Source of the DNA: Litoditis marina
Taxonomy: Eukaryota; Nematoda; Chromadorea; Rhabditida; Rhabditidae
Assembly: GCA_964036275.1 (NCBI GenBank)
Contig: OZ038440.1
Location: forward strand, 1,302,001-1,366,000
Direction: 5' to 3'
DNA length: 64,000 bases
Both the position numbers and the translations under genes were made by a program. A model generated the notes under the pieces. That model searched no databases. It saw only the letters and a program-made list of their open reading frames with translations, and was not told the origin of the DNA. The stretch's first letter is position 1. Each line of letters opens with the position of its first letter. This document shows positions 25,482 through 37,548 of the stretch, one piece after another.

Positions 25482-25850
25482 ATGCCACTAAATCTTGGTC
25501 AGTTTTAGGGAACATAACGTCCATTCAGTGAATTGAGTCCACTTCACCTTACTTTTGGGGTAAACAGTGTACTTGTTATTCTCGGAGAGAGTCAAAAACA
25601 AGGCAACCCTTTGAACTAGCAAAGTACATCGATCGTTGAGACTTGGTTAGAACGTAGAAATGAAGATAAAATAATGCTCTGAATGTGCCATATGTGTTAT
25701 GTATGTATTTTTATGTCAACCGACTGTGAGCTAAAGCTATTTTCAAACTTAAGGTATACTTTCAGAAGCGATTGAAGCACTTACCCCTCGACTTGCACAG
25801 CAAATATCGGTTGAGAAGGATTTTAAACAAGACAGGAGGACATACAAGAA
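25482..25850 (+). CDS. start of a possible small gene of unknown function
   Basis: A 16-base ATG exon (25482-25497, MPLNL then GTCAGT) joins in phase to 25766-25850, which follows TTTCAG and ends at GTGAGT. The second exon reads AIEALTPRLAQQISVEKDFK and continues QDRRTYK, a charged helical sequence. Downstream exons were not found, so the gene is partial or a relic. The first exon is very short and could be coincidental; the second is more convincing because of strong splice sites and open, charged coding sequence. Family unknown. Confidence 0.3.
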
Positions 25851-28161
25851 GTGAGTTGCAAATGAAGTTCCACGATTCAGTATCGTATTTTTGTTGACAC
25901 AAATCTGATATGAGATATAATCATTAAATCAATGTCACAAGTCAAGCGGTAGCGTATTGAATGTTGAAACTTCTGCTGTATGTTTCAATAGAGATTTTCT
26001 CCAATAGGGAAAAATATCCAATGAACACGAGTGTAAGAGTAGCGTAATAATAGTAAAAATGTCTCGAACCCGATGTTTACTTTGATCAAAACGCATCAGA
26101 GTTAACTTGAATCACTTCTGATGATCTGGAACTATAATTTGAAAAAGAACACAACAGAATAAGTTTATTCCACAAAAATTTGTATTGCGGATAGTTTACC
26201 ATGTGTTCTCGAGATACTAGGCAAATATCAATAACATTTATTTGAGAACTTTTCGTCCATCAGAATGTTTACGAGTTCATTAGATCTCGGAAACTTGTAT
26301 ACTTTTGAACATATAGGAGGCTATTCAAACAGAGTTGTAGTTTGATTTGCGTACACATTAACATTTCGCAAATCACGCCAGAAATGCAGCAAAATCAAAC
26401 TACAAATACAGCAGAAAAGACAACGAACAGTTCAAGATAGCTCAACCTCGAGCGATACTTATGAATTTTTTATCCGTGTTAATTGCACTGCTGTTTACGA
26501 TAATAATAGTCGAGCAACGTTCAAAAAAAGTTTGGTGTTTAGTGGATTAGCTATGTGTTCAACACTTGAACGTTTCTTCAGTTCGCGTTCATCCGCTTAC
26601 GAGTTTAAATTCAAATAGACGTTCACAAGTTCCGAGTTTGTCAGTTCACGATTATACCAGTTCACCAATTTAACTTCACCTATTCACCTGCAGAAATTTC
26701 ATAGCCTAAGGAGATACTCAAAATATATCAATTAATATGAAACTGCTACGAATACTCGGCGTATTATAGTGAAATGCAAAAAAAACTGTACTGATTGTGT
26801 TAATTCAAATGACAGTTTTCAACATAATGTTATCAACGTTACCATTGACCGCTGTTTCTCTCGGTAACTCTGTTTTCTTTTCAGAGTTGTCAACAATAAG
26901 ATGGGCACATCTACGAATTCTTCCCTCGTCCTTCCCTCAATTTCTGATCAAGTTTTTTTGTGTCATACTTTTATTCTACGATCTCATTATTTTATATTGT
27001 TTGTTTCCTTAATAAAGTGTTTTCTCCCCAAAATGAGAATCAAAACAACAGCGAACACCTCAGAAAGACGGATTCTGGATACATATGAAATACAGGCGTA
27101 TAATTTACGGAACATGTTTTTAAACACCTTATTACCAAGGTAATAATCAAGCTGATGAGTAGCCAAAAAATTATCTACTCCACTTCACTTCACTTCTTTT
27201 GATTGTGTCTCGCAATCACTCTCGTTGAGCAGATTCCAGTGCCTATCGCAGAATATATTAAAGTGAAAGGATTTTGTATTATTTTACCGTTTTTAAAAAT
27301 GAAAGCATGCTAGAATACAATAAGCTTCAAATATTAGCTATTCATAGTTTTGAATTATTGACTATTTATAGTTAATTAGATTGTAATTATTTAGACTCTA
27401 ACTGTGAAGATTCCTAGTTGGTTTGAATTTGCCGCGCGTTTGGAACTCTACACGCCAAACACCGATCAGCACACGCAACTCGCAATCATGCACACCAAAC
27501 GCACACACAAATACGCAGGGTTGATTTCGCGCGAGGGGTACCCTGACATGACAGGTTGAGCTAAGCTAGACCGTTACCACTTCAGCTCGATGGTGACTTG
27601 TTTGAGACTTTGTGAGGGTGCCAGCTATTCATTCAGATGAAAAACTACAAAATGATAATTACAAAGAAAACTCTGTTCACCGAACTAAAGAAGTGTTTTA
27701 CAAGGATGTAAGGTGTAATGTCGAGAATGGGGTTCAATATAAGGTTCAATGTTTCGTCGAACTACTTGAACATGTTAGAATCACTGAATTTCATAGGCAA
27801 GCTGCGAGACACCAACAGAAACATGATTGTAGTGTTATCAACTCTTGGGAAACACAAAACACACCCACACACTCCATAATTTTTATCTAAAACCAACTAC
27901 ATACTCAGGCCTTTTTGAGACTACAGATCCCTTAGCATTTGATGCTGAAAATAATCGATCGCTACTCATAGAAAGGAAGACATATAAAAGAATTTGCACA
28001 ACATACATCCATACGACGTGTAAAGTAACGTTTAAATCGAGAACGAACTATTCTATTTTCTACTCCCAGATTGTAATACATTACTGCAACTTAGGATAAG
28101 AGGACAAAAATTTCAAACAGAACATTTTCAAATGCTACTGAGAGTTTGAGAGTTCACAAAA
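25851..28161. other. no gene recognised
   Basis: AT-rich. A frame starting at 26901 (MGTSTNSS...) faintly recalls receptor exon 1 but lacks a proper donor. Frames at 27612-28099 have no splice context. Nothing else supported. Confidence 0.35.
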
Positions 28162-30590
28162 CTAAAAGGAAGCAGCACGAGTGACAGTTGTGACCTGAGT
28201 ACCAGCCTTTTTGCCCAACATCTCTAAAAGTTCAAAACGGAGTTTTCTGTTAAAGTACAAAAATATGTAGGGATTGATGGAGTTGTTGATTATGTTGAGA
28301 ATGTTGTTGGCTATCGCAATGTGGTAGAACAGAGATATCCCGCTTCCCATTCGGAGTACAACGTAGGACACTGTAGGTAGCTCGAGGAACAAGCACACTA
28401 TCGCTCCCTGGAACAAAACTATGGGGTGAGAAAAAGAAATATTTGCGTACAGTTTGAAAAACTTCGGTTTATTAACTTTATAATTGTACTTATTTGAATC
28501 TCGGTGTGTATTTCCCATCTCCCAAAAACATGGAAAATCTTATCGTATGTCTGTCACGAAAACGTTGTGGACGTGAACAGTTCCAAACCATTCATGGAGC
28601 CAATTAAAAATCATATAATTAGGAAACAAACTGATCGACTCTGAAATGTCAATCCGAACGGCGAATAACGGAAACAAAAGAAGACTTCAGACTTTAACAA
28701 CTAAAATAATGGTGTTTTTGACATGTGACAGACTGGTGCTTGATCCTGACACAAAGTGGTCTTCTGACCTGCACCAAAAGTGTGATTTCTGTTTTTCTTC
28801 TCGGAATGGTGCCGCTGGTAGAACCGAGTTTCATTTTGATCGATATGAATGTGATAATATACATCAACATCATCATAACAGGCAAAACGATACTACGGTA
28901 CATCATAACCTGCAAAACGCAGAAAAGTGAGGAAAAGAAAATGTGTTGGAACATAACATTAGCTATAGTAGTCGCCAAGTGGAAGGCGAGTGGGTACTGT
29001 ATAACTCACTTTCCGCTGTGTACGCACATATATTTTCGATTTCAAAGCTTGCCGATTTTGTACTCTAATAGCGCAGTGGTTAGCGCCTTGCTACGAAACT
29101 TTTGCTCGCAGGTTCGATTCCGGAAAGAGACAGAAGTTAATAAATTTGGCACTCACTATAAGATGAGGTAGTATGCTGTCAATTAATCATTTTAATAAAA
29201 CTGAAAAACAAAAAAGTGAAAAGTGGGTTACCTTCATCCGTAATAGAAGCCAATTGTCTGCTGGTAATGGACAAGAGTCGTACATGAAGAAGGAACTGAA
29301 TGAAAACAGGCTGTGACAGTCTTGCAAGTGGTACGTGACGGACTCAAAGATGAGAACGACCCATACAAAAATGATGGACCTGGAACGATAACGGTTATGA
29401 TACAAGATCGGTGAATCGGTTTTTTTCATAACCCTTTTTTACATTTTCGATTTATTGCTGTCATTGAATAGTTCCAAAACCAAGGCTTTCAAAAGTCCTC
29501 ACGACCTCCTGTTGTGGTACGATGCCAAACAGTATTTGTTATTTGCCAGTAGACTACTAAAACAACAAACTTACTTATATGAGTTGTTTTTCCCAAAAAG
29601 AACACCGTTCAGAGAAGGGGTCAGAAAAACCGTGAACCGATCCAACGCCATTAGGAAAGTGAACAACAACCCTCCTCTTGCGCAGGTTAATTCCATTTCG
29701 GCAATAGACACGTGAACCACGTCAGGGAAGATCTGTGAGAAAGAGTTATGAAAATGAGTACCGGTAATGTTGTTGACTTTACACTATACAGCATTAGATG
29801 TTGAAAAAATTCGTCTTACTCTTTCAGCATACAATAGTCAAGTCAAATTTTGCTTGAATTTCAATTTGCTCGATAAAACGCAGGCTTTGCTTTTTTTTCA
29901 GCTTACGATCAAATTAGGAAACTATTCTGGGACAAGTATCTTAGTTTCTGAGCAGGAAAAAACTCACATTCTTCCCGAGCAGAGAAGAGGGGAAGTGTAT
30001 AAGACACTGGCCGATGAGCATCCCAATATCACATACTGACAGCTGCAGGGCTACCAGGAAGAACGAAGAACGAATGTAACTTTTCTTGATGATCTGAATT
30101 ATAACAAAATTGGGCCCTTCTTTTCTAGTATTGAATCACTATTCTTTCTTTTTCTCAGATAGGTTGTGTATGTATGCTTCAAATGTGCCCGAGATTTTTA
30201 CAGTGGGAAAGTGGATTCGAAATTTTCAAACTTTATTGTGCGTCGACCACTGATGTATTATGCATACATGACAATCCGAGATGTCTTCAACATCGTGAAA
30301 TACTGAACTATGATAGATTTGAACCAAACTGATTAGAACGCGGTTCTGATGAATACCATTCGGAACTCACTGGGAGTGTACATTTGTTTGCGAGAAAACA
30401 GGCATGTACCACCTCTTGGATTATCATTCTTTCTGGACTGTGAAACATTCAAACTCACCTTGATGAGTATATAAAGAAGTACAACGTTGGGAACGATGCC
30501 AACTATCGCTAGGAGAAGATTTGAAATAGAATAGAACAATCGGATAGAGACACTCGCGGGAGCATGAACTGTAGAAGTCAGGTTCGACAT
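28162..30590 (-). CDS. serpentine receptor D (7TM GPCR, class unassigned)
   Basis: Six exons: 30459-30590, 29968-30093, 29575-29732, 29232-29379, 28769-28909 and 28162-28407; 316 residues. Exons 2-6 have exactly the lengths of those in receptor C and are similar along their whole length, so D and C are recent tandem duplicates. N-terminus MSNLTSTVHAPAS keeps the sequon. TM2 exon begins IIKKSYIRSSFFLVALQLS; TM3 exon has CARGGLLFTF and LDRFTVFLTP; TM4 exon has DSCPLPADNW; TM5 exon ends RRKTEITLLVQ; TM7 has NNSINPYIFLYF. A tRNA-like repeat lies in intron 4. Probable chemoreceptor by analogy. Confidence 0.87.
29063..29130 (+). pseudogene. tRNA-derived repeat or tRNA pseudogene
   Basis: Contains a good box A (TAGCGCAGTGGTTAGCGC) and a good box B (GGTTCGATTCC) with tRNA-like spacing, but the acceptor stem does not close and the anticodon arm is irregular. 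It lies in intron 4 of receptor D. A SINE-type origin is possible. Confidence 0.5.
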
Positions 30591-32070
30591 TCTGCTGACT
30601 GAGCACGACCTAAGCAAACTTCAATAATCGAAACTGAATTCGTGAAATAAACGTTGGACGAAACGGAATATGAATGAAATTGTAATAGAAAAGTATGAAA
30701 ATATATTGCGCTCTTAGTTGGATGCACGACACGAATCAGACCGAAATCTACCTATAAGTAGTGAGCGCGCGCCAGAGTACATTCCCACACTTTCGATCAT
30801 AGAAGCTTTTTAACCATATTTCACTCCCAGTTATTCCAGGAAATTATTTCTGAAAAGAGCTAGATGTTTGACTTCAACCCAATCGGATACTCAGAGACAG
30901 CGATTATCACGTTCTCAATGATAATATGAGAGCCAATAGCTTGTGACGCCATATTTGATCCGACATCAATGATTGGAATCATTCGGAATGTGTGTCTTGT
31001 ATCTAAACACCATGATCCTAGGCAAAAGAAGCTGTATAGCATACTGTAGACATCAGTTGGTGATGTACATCAGAGTACGTATGCTAGAAGATCTTGATCC
31101 CATCCTGCGTCTGCTCAATCATACGCTATTTCTCTGCTCTACACATCCCGGCGGGATGTAAGAGACGAGAAATAGAGAGGCAGAGCGAGAGACGCAGGAT
31201 GGGATGAAGTTGCTGGCATCTTCTAGCATACGTACTCAGGACAGCTGTTTTGTTGAGTTTTTTTATAGTGACGCTCGTTCCCAAAAAGTTTAATGGCAGG
31301 TTCGAACTACATCTAAACTACGGGATCAAACTACAAACACAACAGAAGCCAAGTGTACCGTACCACCCCACTGTTCTCTAGAATATTACTATTCAAGGTG
31401 AACCCATTCAAAACGAAGGTAGAGTCTTTCGCACAACAGTTGAGAATACATATACCGAAGTGGAGAGGGAAGTCGGAAAATGCTTTTTTGCAAAATAAAC
31501 TGCACCAGACTCGAAAATATTGGGTGAAACAACCTGCAATTGATGAGTATTGTATACAATTATATTTCTACCCAAGAGTAGTCTCATTATATGGTTTTTC
31601 CAGACGAGGAATGATTGAGATCGTTGTTATGGAAAAGGAAAAGTGTGTTCCCATTCAAATGAAGAAATTGGAGAAACGCCTACGGCTATTACTATGAACA
31701 GAATTGTATTCAGTGATGCGTTAAGTACTTCTCAAAAATTCGTTTCAAGTTGAGTACTTCCTTAATACCTGTTCTGCGTTAAGTACTTCTTAGAAACTTG
31801 TTTGAGGGAAAACAATTTCTACATACTTGTTTTGCGTTACGTCCTTCAAAATGAGGACTTCATTAAAACTTGTTTCATGTAATGTTCTACCTATTAGAAG
31901 TGTTCTGATCATTGGGAAATAACATTTTCGATAATGAACTCAGAGTTCCTGAATTCAATATCCTGTCAGTGGTAGTGAGTCAAAATTCAAGTTTTCAGTG
32001 TGACGTCTTCAGCTTCGTTAAGCTTCGTACTTTGAACCCATTCTGAAGAAGAACATCACTTATTTTAAAG
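30591..32070. other. upstream region of receptor D and receptor-E leader
   Basis: Contains the duplicated block at about 31410-31650 (similar to 24640-24890), a fold-back element at 31073-31237, and a degenerate tandem repeat of GCGTTAAGTACTTC-type units at about 31710-31880. A 114-codon frame at 31353-31697 overlaps the duplicated block and is not conserved in the other copy. Confidence 0.45.
31073..31237. mobile_element. fold-back element
   Basis: GAGTACGTATGCTAGAAGAT at the left is mirrored as ATCTTCTAGCATACGTACTC at the right, and an inner pair (ATCCCATCCTGCGTC / GACGCAGGATGGGAT) extends the stem. Most of the element can pair with itself. No coding capacity. Confidence 0.7.
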
Positions 32071-33482
32071 ATGTCAAATTCAACCTCAACCAAGCCTAGT
32101 GATTCCGTTCGAACTTTCTATGCCGTATCTGATGTGTTATTATCTACATTTGATTTGATCCCAAATATTTTACTACTCTACGTACTCGTGAAGGTATAAT
32201 ATTTGTAGTATTTGTAACGCAGGTTTAAAAATCTCACTTTTACCAAGGTATTGTCTAGGAGCCTGTTGAAAGAACATCTACACAACATCACAAAATTTCG
32301 AGTTTGTTCTATAACTTATAGAATGGTGAGAACACATTACTTCCATACTTTCCAGTTTGTAGGGGATTTTTCAGATTCTTCAGAAAAGTGGAACTTGCTC
32401 TTCTTTTCTCTATGTGGCTGCACAATTGGCCATTTGTGATATAGGCATTCTGCTAAGCCAAATAGTCATCAATTTTCCACTTTCATTCTTTGGCAGAAAC
32501 GTGAGTTTTTGTTTTATTGAATTCATCTCTTATCACTGTCTCTTTCCCCTACCTCTTTCTCTCCTCAATCTCTCTCCTCCCTTCTTTCTTTTTCTTTCTA
32601 TCGCATTATCCCGTAACTTAATTTCAGGTGTATTCAGGTGGTTTCGAGGCGATTCATACCATATTCGCTGATTTTGAATTTGTGTTCCTGCGTGCAAACT
32701 TGTTTTTCACTTTCATGATGACTATTGATCGCTTCACTGTGTTCTTAGCTCCAACCATTAATGAACGCATTTTCGGAAAGAAAAGTATTTTCTTGTGAGT
32801 TCTATCTTCTTCTGAGGTAAATTTGGACATATCGAGAAAAAAACAGTTTTATTTGTATGTTTCTCTGTATATTTCGCTAGCATTTTGCAATACGAGAACG
32901 TCCATCATTCAGTTAGCGTAAATTTATAACTTTAGTAACTTTAATTTCTATTGGTGAAAAAATCAATCCATCCAATCTGTTCAATCATGAATCCCCAATC
33001 TCTTTACGTGCGTAACAGGGTGATACTCTCTTTTTCCTGAGAGTGTCTTCATTTTTCAACCTGAGTGACATGTTAGTTTGCAAACAGGTAAACTCTAGTC
33101 TATTTTCGTGATTTACAGTTCGATTCTGTTTGTGTGGTCTGAAATGAGAGACTAATAGCTTAGAATCTGAATGGAGAAGGAAAACTATTATATTTTTATA
33201 TTTCTGCGTACTCAATAATGAGAAATTTCCGGATTGGTGTACTATAGGAATTATGTACTCAGAGTGAACCTAAAATAAACACTTCAATGGTGAAACAAAC
33301 AGTTCGAAAAGTTTCGAGCCAGAATCCTTGAATCCTTTCAGATCATGATGTATCGGAGCATTATCCTTCCCTTGTTGATGTTTGTTCTATATTTTGTCAC
33401 GTTCACGTTCATAAAAGTCAGAATGGGCCCCGCTCAAGCGATCGAGAGTAGAAGGAAGACCGAATACGGGTTCTTAGTACAG
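32071..33482 (+). pseudogene. serpentine receptor E, decayed and inverted relative to the array
   Basis: Five of the family's six exons are recognisable: 32071-32193 (TM1, MSNSTSTKPSDSV with an NST sequon), 32375-32500 (TM2, AAQLAICDIGILLSQ), 32628-32794 (TM3, IDRFTVFLAP, GKKSIF), a relic of exon 4 from 33119, and 33342-33482 (TM5, RRKTEYGFLVQ). Exons 1, 2, 3 and 5 are open with correct splice sites and phases. Exon 4 starts in phase (SILFVW) but meets stops from 33153 and has lost the rest of TM4. No exon 6 with an NNSINPYI motif was found downstream; a MITE begins 11 bases after the exon-5 donor. Motifs place it nearest to C and D. It could still be transcribed, but a seven-helix product is not possible from what is seen. 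Confidence 0.8.
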
Positions 33483-33492
33483 GTGAGCTGAT

Positions 33493-33763
33493 GGCGCTGT
33501 AGCAATCCCTCCAAAACCTCATGAGATATACTGTTAGTCAATTGCATAGTCACGTAAAACATAGTAAACACAACATAGCTCAGAAACGTGCAACGACAAA
33601 GTGCACGATGCATCTTTAGAATTCTAACTTCACGTGATTCATCAATTTATTTCTATTCTTGATTGCTCTTCTACAACATTAGAAGCTCACAAGTAGCTCA
33701 TGAGGTGTTTATAATAAAACTGATAGGAATTTTTCATGAGGTTGGACGGATTGCTACGCGGCC
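33493..33763. mobile_element. MITE with GGCGGCGTAGC-like ends, copy 2, carrying another element
   Basis: Left end GGCGCTGTAGCAATCCCTC and right end GGATTGCTACGCGGCC match the 15420-15597 MITE. Between them lies a copy of the 110-bp dispersed element. The right part has a small block resembling the interior of the 15.4-kb copy. Confidence 0.75.
33528..33645. repeat. 110-bp dispersed element, copy 3 (inverted), nested
   Basis: Reverse complement matches 21768-21870 over most of its length (TGCATCGTGCACTTTGTCGT block). It interrupts the MITE at 33493-33763, so it inserted later. Confidence 0.65.
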
Positions 33764-34986
33764 TAGGTTGGCGTATACTGACTAAGGCCGTACGCATGAT
33801 TATTCCAATGGGCAACTTCTTTGGACATTTGCCAATGCGTTGTCCTCACGACCACTGTGTGCAACATAAAATACGCAGTTCGGAACTTCAAGATTTCAAG
33901 ATTCCAAGATTCATTTATTTACTTCATAATATTGTTACAATATGGAATGGTGTTCTTTTACGGCCACTCAGGTATCACTGTCTCTGCACATTCTCAATAT
34001 ATATTTGCCTTTGTTAGAGTAGAACGATTATGTGAACCATTCTCGACGCATCGGTCCTTCAAACATCAATCGAAAAATGTTTTGCAGTTTAAAAGACCAG
34101 AGCGTTGGGATAGGACCACATAATCGTCCTCAATTGAGTGGGGAAACAATGCTGTGAACGGGCTTTACTTTTGACGAGGGATAAAAAAATATACAAAATT
34201 TTTCTATGGTACATTTTTTCTCGGTAATCTGAATGGAGTTTTAGTCTGATTTGTTTCAAATGTTTGAAGAGTAGTTAGAAATTATTAGCACTTGGATCTG
34301 TAGCATTCAGGCATAAAACTACACGAAAGATCCTTTCGATTTGTGGCATTTAGAACTGTTGTCATTATTATACTCGAACGAACATCATGGAGATAATGAA
34401 CTTGTTTGAATCATCGTATTCTTTACCGATTGAGAAATGACACAACTACCTCGCCTACACACTTTGAAGTGGGTAACGATGGAAACATGAGGAAGTGAGT
34501 CAATTAGAGTGAAACAGGAAACCTGATCTAACGAATCTGATGATTCATTCGAACAAGTAAAACTATTGAATGGAATAGTTAATCTCTATGAGTTTTTGGT
34601 GGTTCTGGCTTAAATTTGAAATGAAGACAGTAGGGCTTAGGTGTTTTTGAGGTACCAAGTAAGAAAGAGAATGTACGGAGAAACTTATATGGATGGAAGT
34701 CAACTAACACTTCTGGAAGACTTGACGCCTGATATATCTTTGAATCTCGAATAACAATCTAAATGCTTTTTATCGCCCGTATGTCTGGAGAAAAAACGAA
34801 TTTGAGCTCAACCGAATTTAAACCGACATAGACGTGTAAAATGTATTTGAAATATAAAAAGTGAAAACAGAAAGTGAACGACTGTATTTCACCTTTCATT
34901 TTTGGACTTTATTGAACACAAACGGAAAATTGATTCCGAGAGAGGTAAAACACACAATAAACGAGAAAAATGATGCTAAAATTGAT
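33764..34986. other. spacer between E and F
   Basis: No exon 6 for E and no other gene was found. One inverted-repeat element lies at 34022-34128. Confidence 0.45.
34022..34128. mobile_element. short MITE with ACGATTATGTGG-type ends, copy 1
   Basis: AACGATTATGTG at the left is mirrored by CACATAATCGTC at the right. A second copy lies at about 61225-61331 in intron 1 of receptor H. Shared interior blocks include CGGTCCT and GCAGTTTAAAAGA/GCGGTTTAAAGGA. Confidence 0.6.
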
Positions 34987-37548
34987 CTAACTAGTAACAG
35001 TTGCAACACTTTTGTTGGTTATAGTCATCACTTTTGTATCTGAGCCTCTCCTCAACCTCAGAAGAGAGTGCAAGCCCTTTCTGATGGGTGGATTAAAATA
35101 TAGATAAATGTATGGATTGATCGAGTTATTGATTATACTGATAATGTTCTGTGTTAGTGAGATGTAGTAGGTGCCATAACCGGAACCCAGCTTCGGCAGA
35201 AAAGTAAACGAAAGAGTTTGAAGTTCCAAGAAGAAGCAGATTATTGCACTCTGAAATGTTGAAAATTTGAAATTGTGATCCAAACCCGGGAGGCTTGCAC
35301 AGGAAAAGTTCTTCTGTCACGAACGGGTAAAATCTTGTAAAATGTTTGAACTTCGCTTAAAAGTCACGGTTAATGTGAACGAAGAATTTTCGGTTCTTCA
35401 TTTAGGAAACTCTTCAATCTTGAAACCTATATGTAAATATAGATAGAAAAGGTCAGACAACAAATAACTACAATGCATGTTATTGAGAAATCTCTAACCT
35501 GAATAAGCATGTTGATTTCAACCTTGTGTCTGTGATGAGCATCACCAGTCTTCGTCTTATGCACGATCGACATTCTTGTTTTGAGATATATGAATATACA
35601 AATGTAGAACAGAAACATAACACACGGAAGAATATAACTTTGCTGGCGCATGATCTGGAACAAGTGGCAATAAAACGAAACTCCCCCTTCTTGGTGAGAT
35701 GCCTCTCACATAACAACAAACTCCAATTTGAAGATAATTTTCACTCAAAGGTCTGAATGCGTTCAGATTCACTCTTGTTCACAGTTGATGTTCGAAAATC
35801 ACAAAAAGTTAATCGACCCTTTTTCCAAGCCTGCAATACCTGTGATCATTAACTACTAATCTGTTGTGATTTGAGATTTCTTACAAAATGGATCATCTGT
35901 GTGACTGCACCATCCACCATCCGTACACTACAGTACAGTACAGATCAACAAACACCCTAGATCTAACAAAAGCCTACATTGAATGTGTGACGTTAAATGT
36001 AATCTGTGTTTGGGAACTTTTACACGTACGCACTTTTCAAAATTTTACCACCAAAAAACCAGCTTACTTGTCGTTTAATTCACTCACAGTGGCCCAGACA
36101 GCGGTGAGTTTAGGGTGAGGGGGATCAGCTGAGCATCTGATGTAGAAATAGAAACCTTGGGCGGAGAACCGTTTGGTACAAGTGAGCCAGTTGTAGACGG
36201 TAACTTCCAGTGCCAAAACTAGCCAGACAAAGGTAATTGTACTGAAAACAAATTATTGTTTTATTGAGGTGAATCAAATATATTTTTGTCATATCGAATT
36301 TCACATTTGTTCATATTCTGCAACATATAATGTACTGAAGGTGTTTTAGTAAAACACACACTGGTTTTCGGTGGTTTCTGAACCCTTTTTAGTTTATGGC
36401 TGTGAGAAACTACTAACACAACTGTGTCTTCATGAGAAAGAATGTAACTTTTCACGAGGTGGGAAAGGTTACATTGGTAAGCTTGTAGTCTGCATTTCAA
36501 ACTCACAAGTAGATGCGTTTGTTCTTGAAGAGGGCTCGGTCCAATGGACCAATTAGGAAAACGATGAAACGATGCAACGACATCAGAAAAGTGAACCACA
36601 AGACGCCATTGTAGCAGACAGTATCCAATACAGTAAAAAAGGTGTAGATGCCCAAACAGTTTGCTGCGAACACCTGTAGACATGCTGGTTCATATATGTT
36701 CCACGAGTCGAGTATCATTTTTTTTCAATTTTATGAACATATAAAATGTTATCGTAGAAGAGGCGTTGAGAAAGTGGAAATCCTCCTCTGGCACCACAAC
36801 ATATTGCAAAGACACAGCTTTGGTGTAGTCGCCATTGTTCGTTCAGAATAAAACTCCAAAATTTGCGGCATTGCTAGGTACAAACACCACTCATGTACTC
36901 GATGGTAGTCACTAGCTAGTTGGAAAATGTGTTTAACTTTCAAACTCGAAGTTATAGAGTTTTCTGTAGATGGTTTCTCTGTTGAGGTGACTGAACCATT
37001 TGTTTGATCGACCTACATTCGTTCCAAACAGGGAGAGTGGAAATGCGACTACAATCTGAGATATCAGCTGTCCAATATCACAAGACGTCATATTGGCAGC
37101 GATCAGGAAGAACGCTAGTTGGGATGGATTGTTGTTTCTGTTCTGAAAAAATATGCATTTGCCAGAATTATCATACCGAAAACCGAAAAAAGTGTATTCG
37201 TTCTGCTTCAAGGACGATTTGAACGAGAGAGAGAATCAATTTCCAAACTTTCCTGAACCCTAGTTTCTCTTTTCTACGTTTACCTACTTTTTTCTGTACT
37301 CGCTATTGGTTCGATTGTGTGTTACAAACAAATCATTTATGGAAGTTAAGTACAAACTTCCTCTTCACTGTTACACTTTTTTTTATTTTGAAGAAGTAAT
37401 CGAAACTAACCTTGAATAACACGAACAACAAAATGACGTTCGGGACAAGACCAATCGCAGAAAGAATAAGGTACGTGAGCGAGACAAGGTAGCGAATCTC
37501 GGTTGTGGGTGGTGGAATTACGGAAGTTGTTGGTACACTGATGTTCAT
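34987..37548 (-). CDS. serpentine receptor F (7TM GPCR, class unassigned)
   Basis: Six exons: 37411-37548, 37017-37142, 36507-36673, 36088-36241, 35499-35654 and 34987-35250; 334 residues. A TTACAG acceptor lies six bases before the ATG. N-terminus MNISVPTTSVIPPPTTEIR has an NIS sequon. TM2 exon has NNNPSQLAFFLIAANMTSCD; TM3 exon has CYNGVLWFTF but an LHRFIVFLIGP motif, with histidine where the others have N or D. TM4 exon reads TITFVWLVLALEVTVYNW with a YFYIRC extracellular stretch. TM5 exon ends HKVEINMLIQ; TM7 has NNSINPYIYLYF. C-terminal tail is basic. Motifs link it to A, B, G and H rather than C/D. Confidence 0.87.

Noticed and set aside
26901..27017. Possible decayed receptor exon 1 (MGTSTNSS...)
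   Set aside because: The N-terminus is reminiscent, but TM1 lacks the family motif, the expected donor after the final lysine is absent, and no other receptor exons follow.
27612..28099. Two overlapping plus-strand frames of 84-92 codons
   Set aside because: No splice context, no domain, and they overlap each other in different frames.
31353..31697. 114-codon plus-strand open frame
   Set aside because: It overlaps the block duplicated near 24640-24890, where the frame is not kept, so it is probably non-coding upstream sequence.
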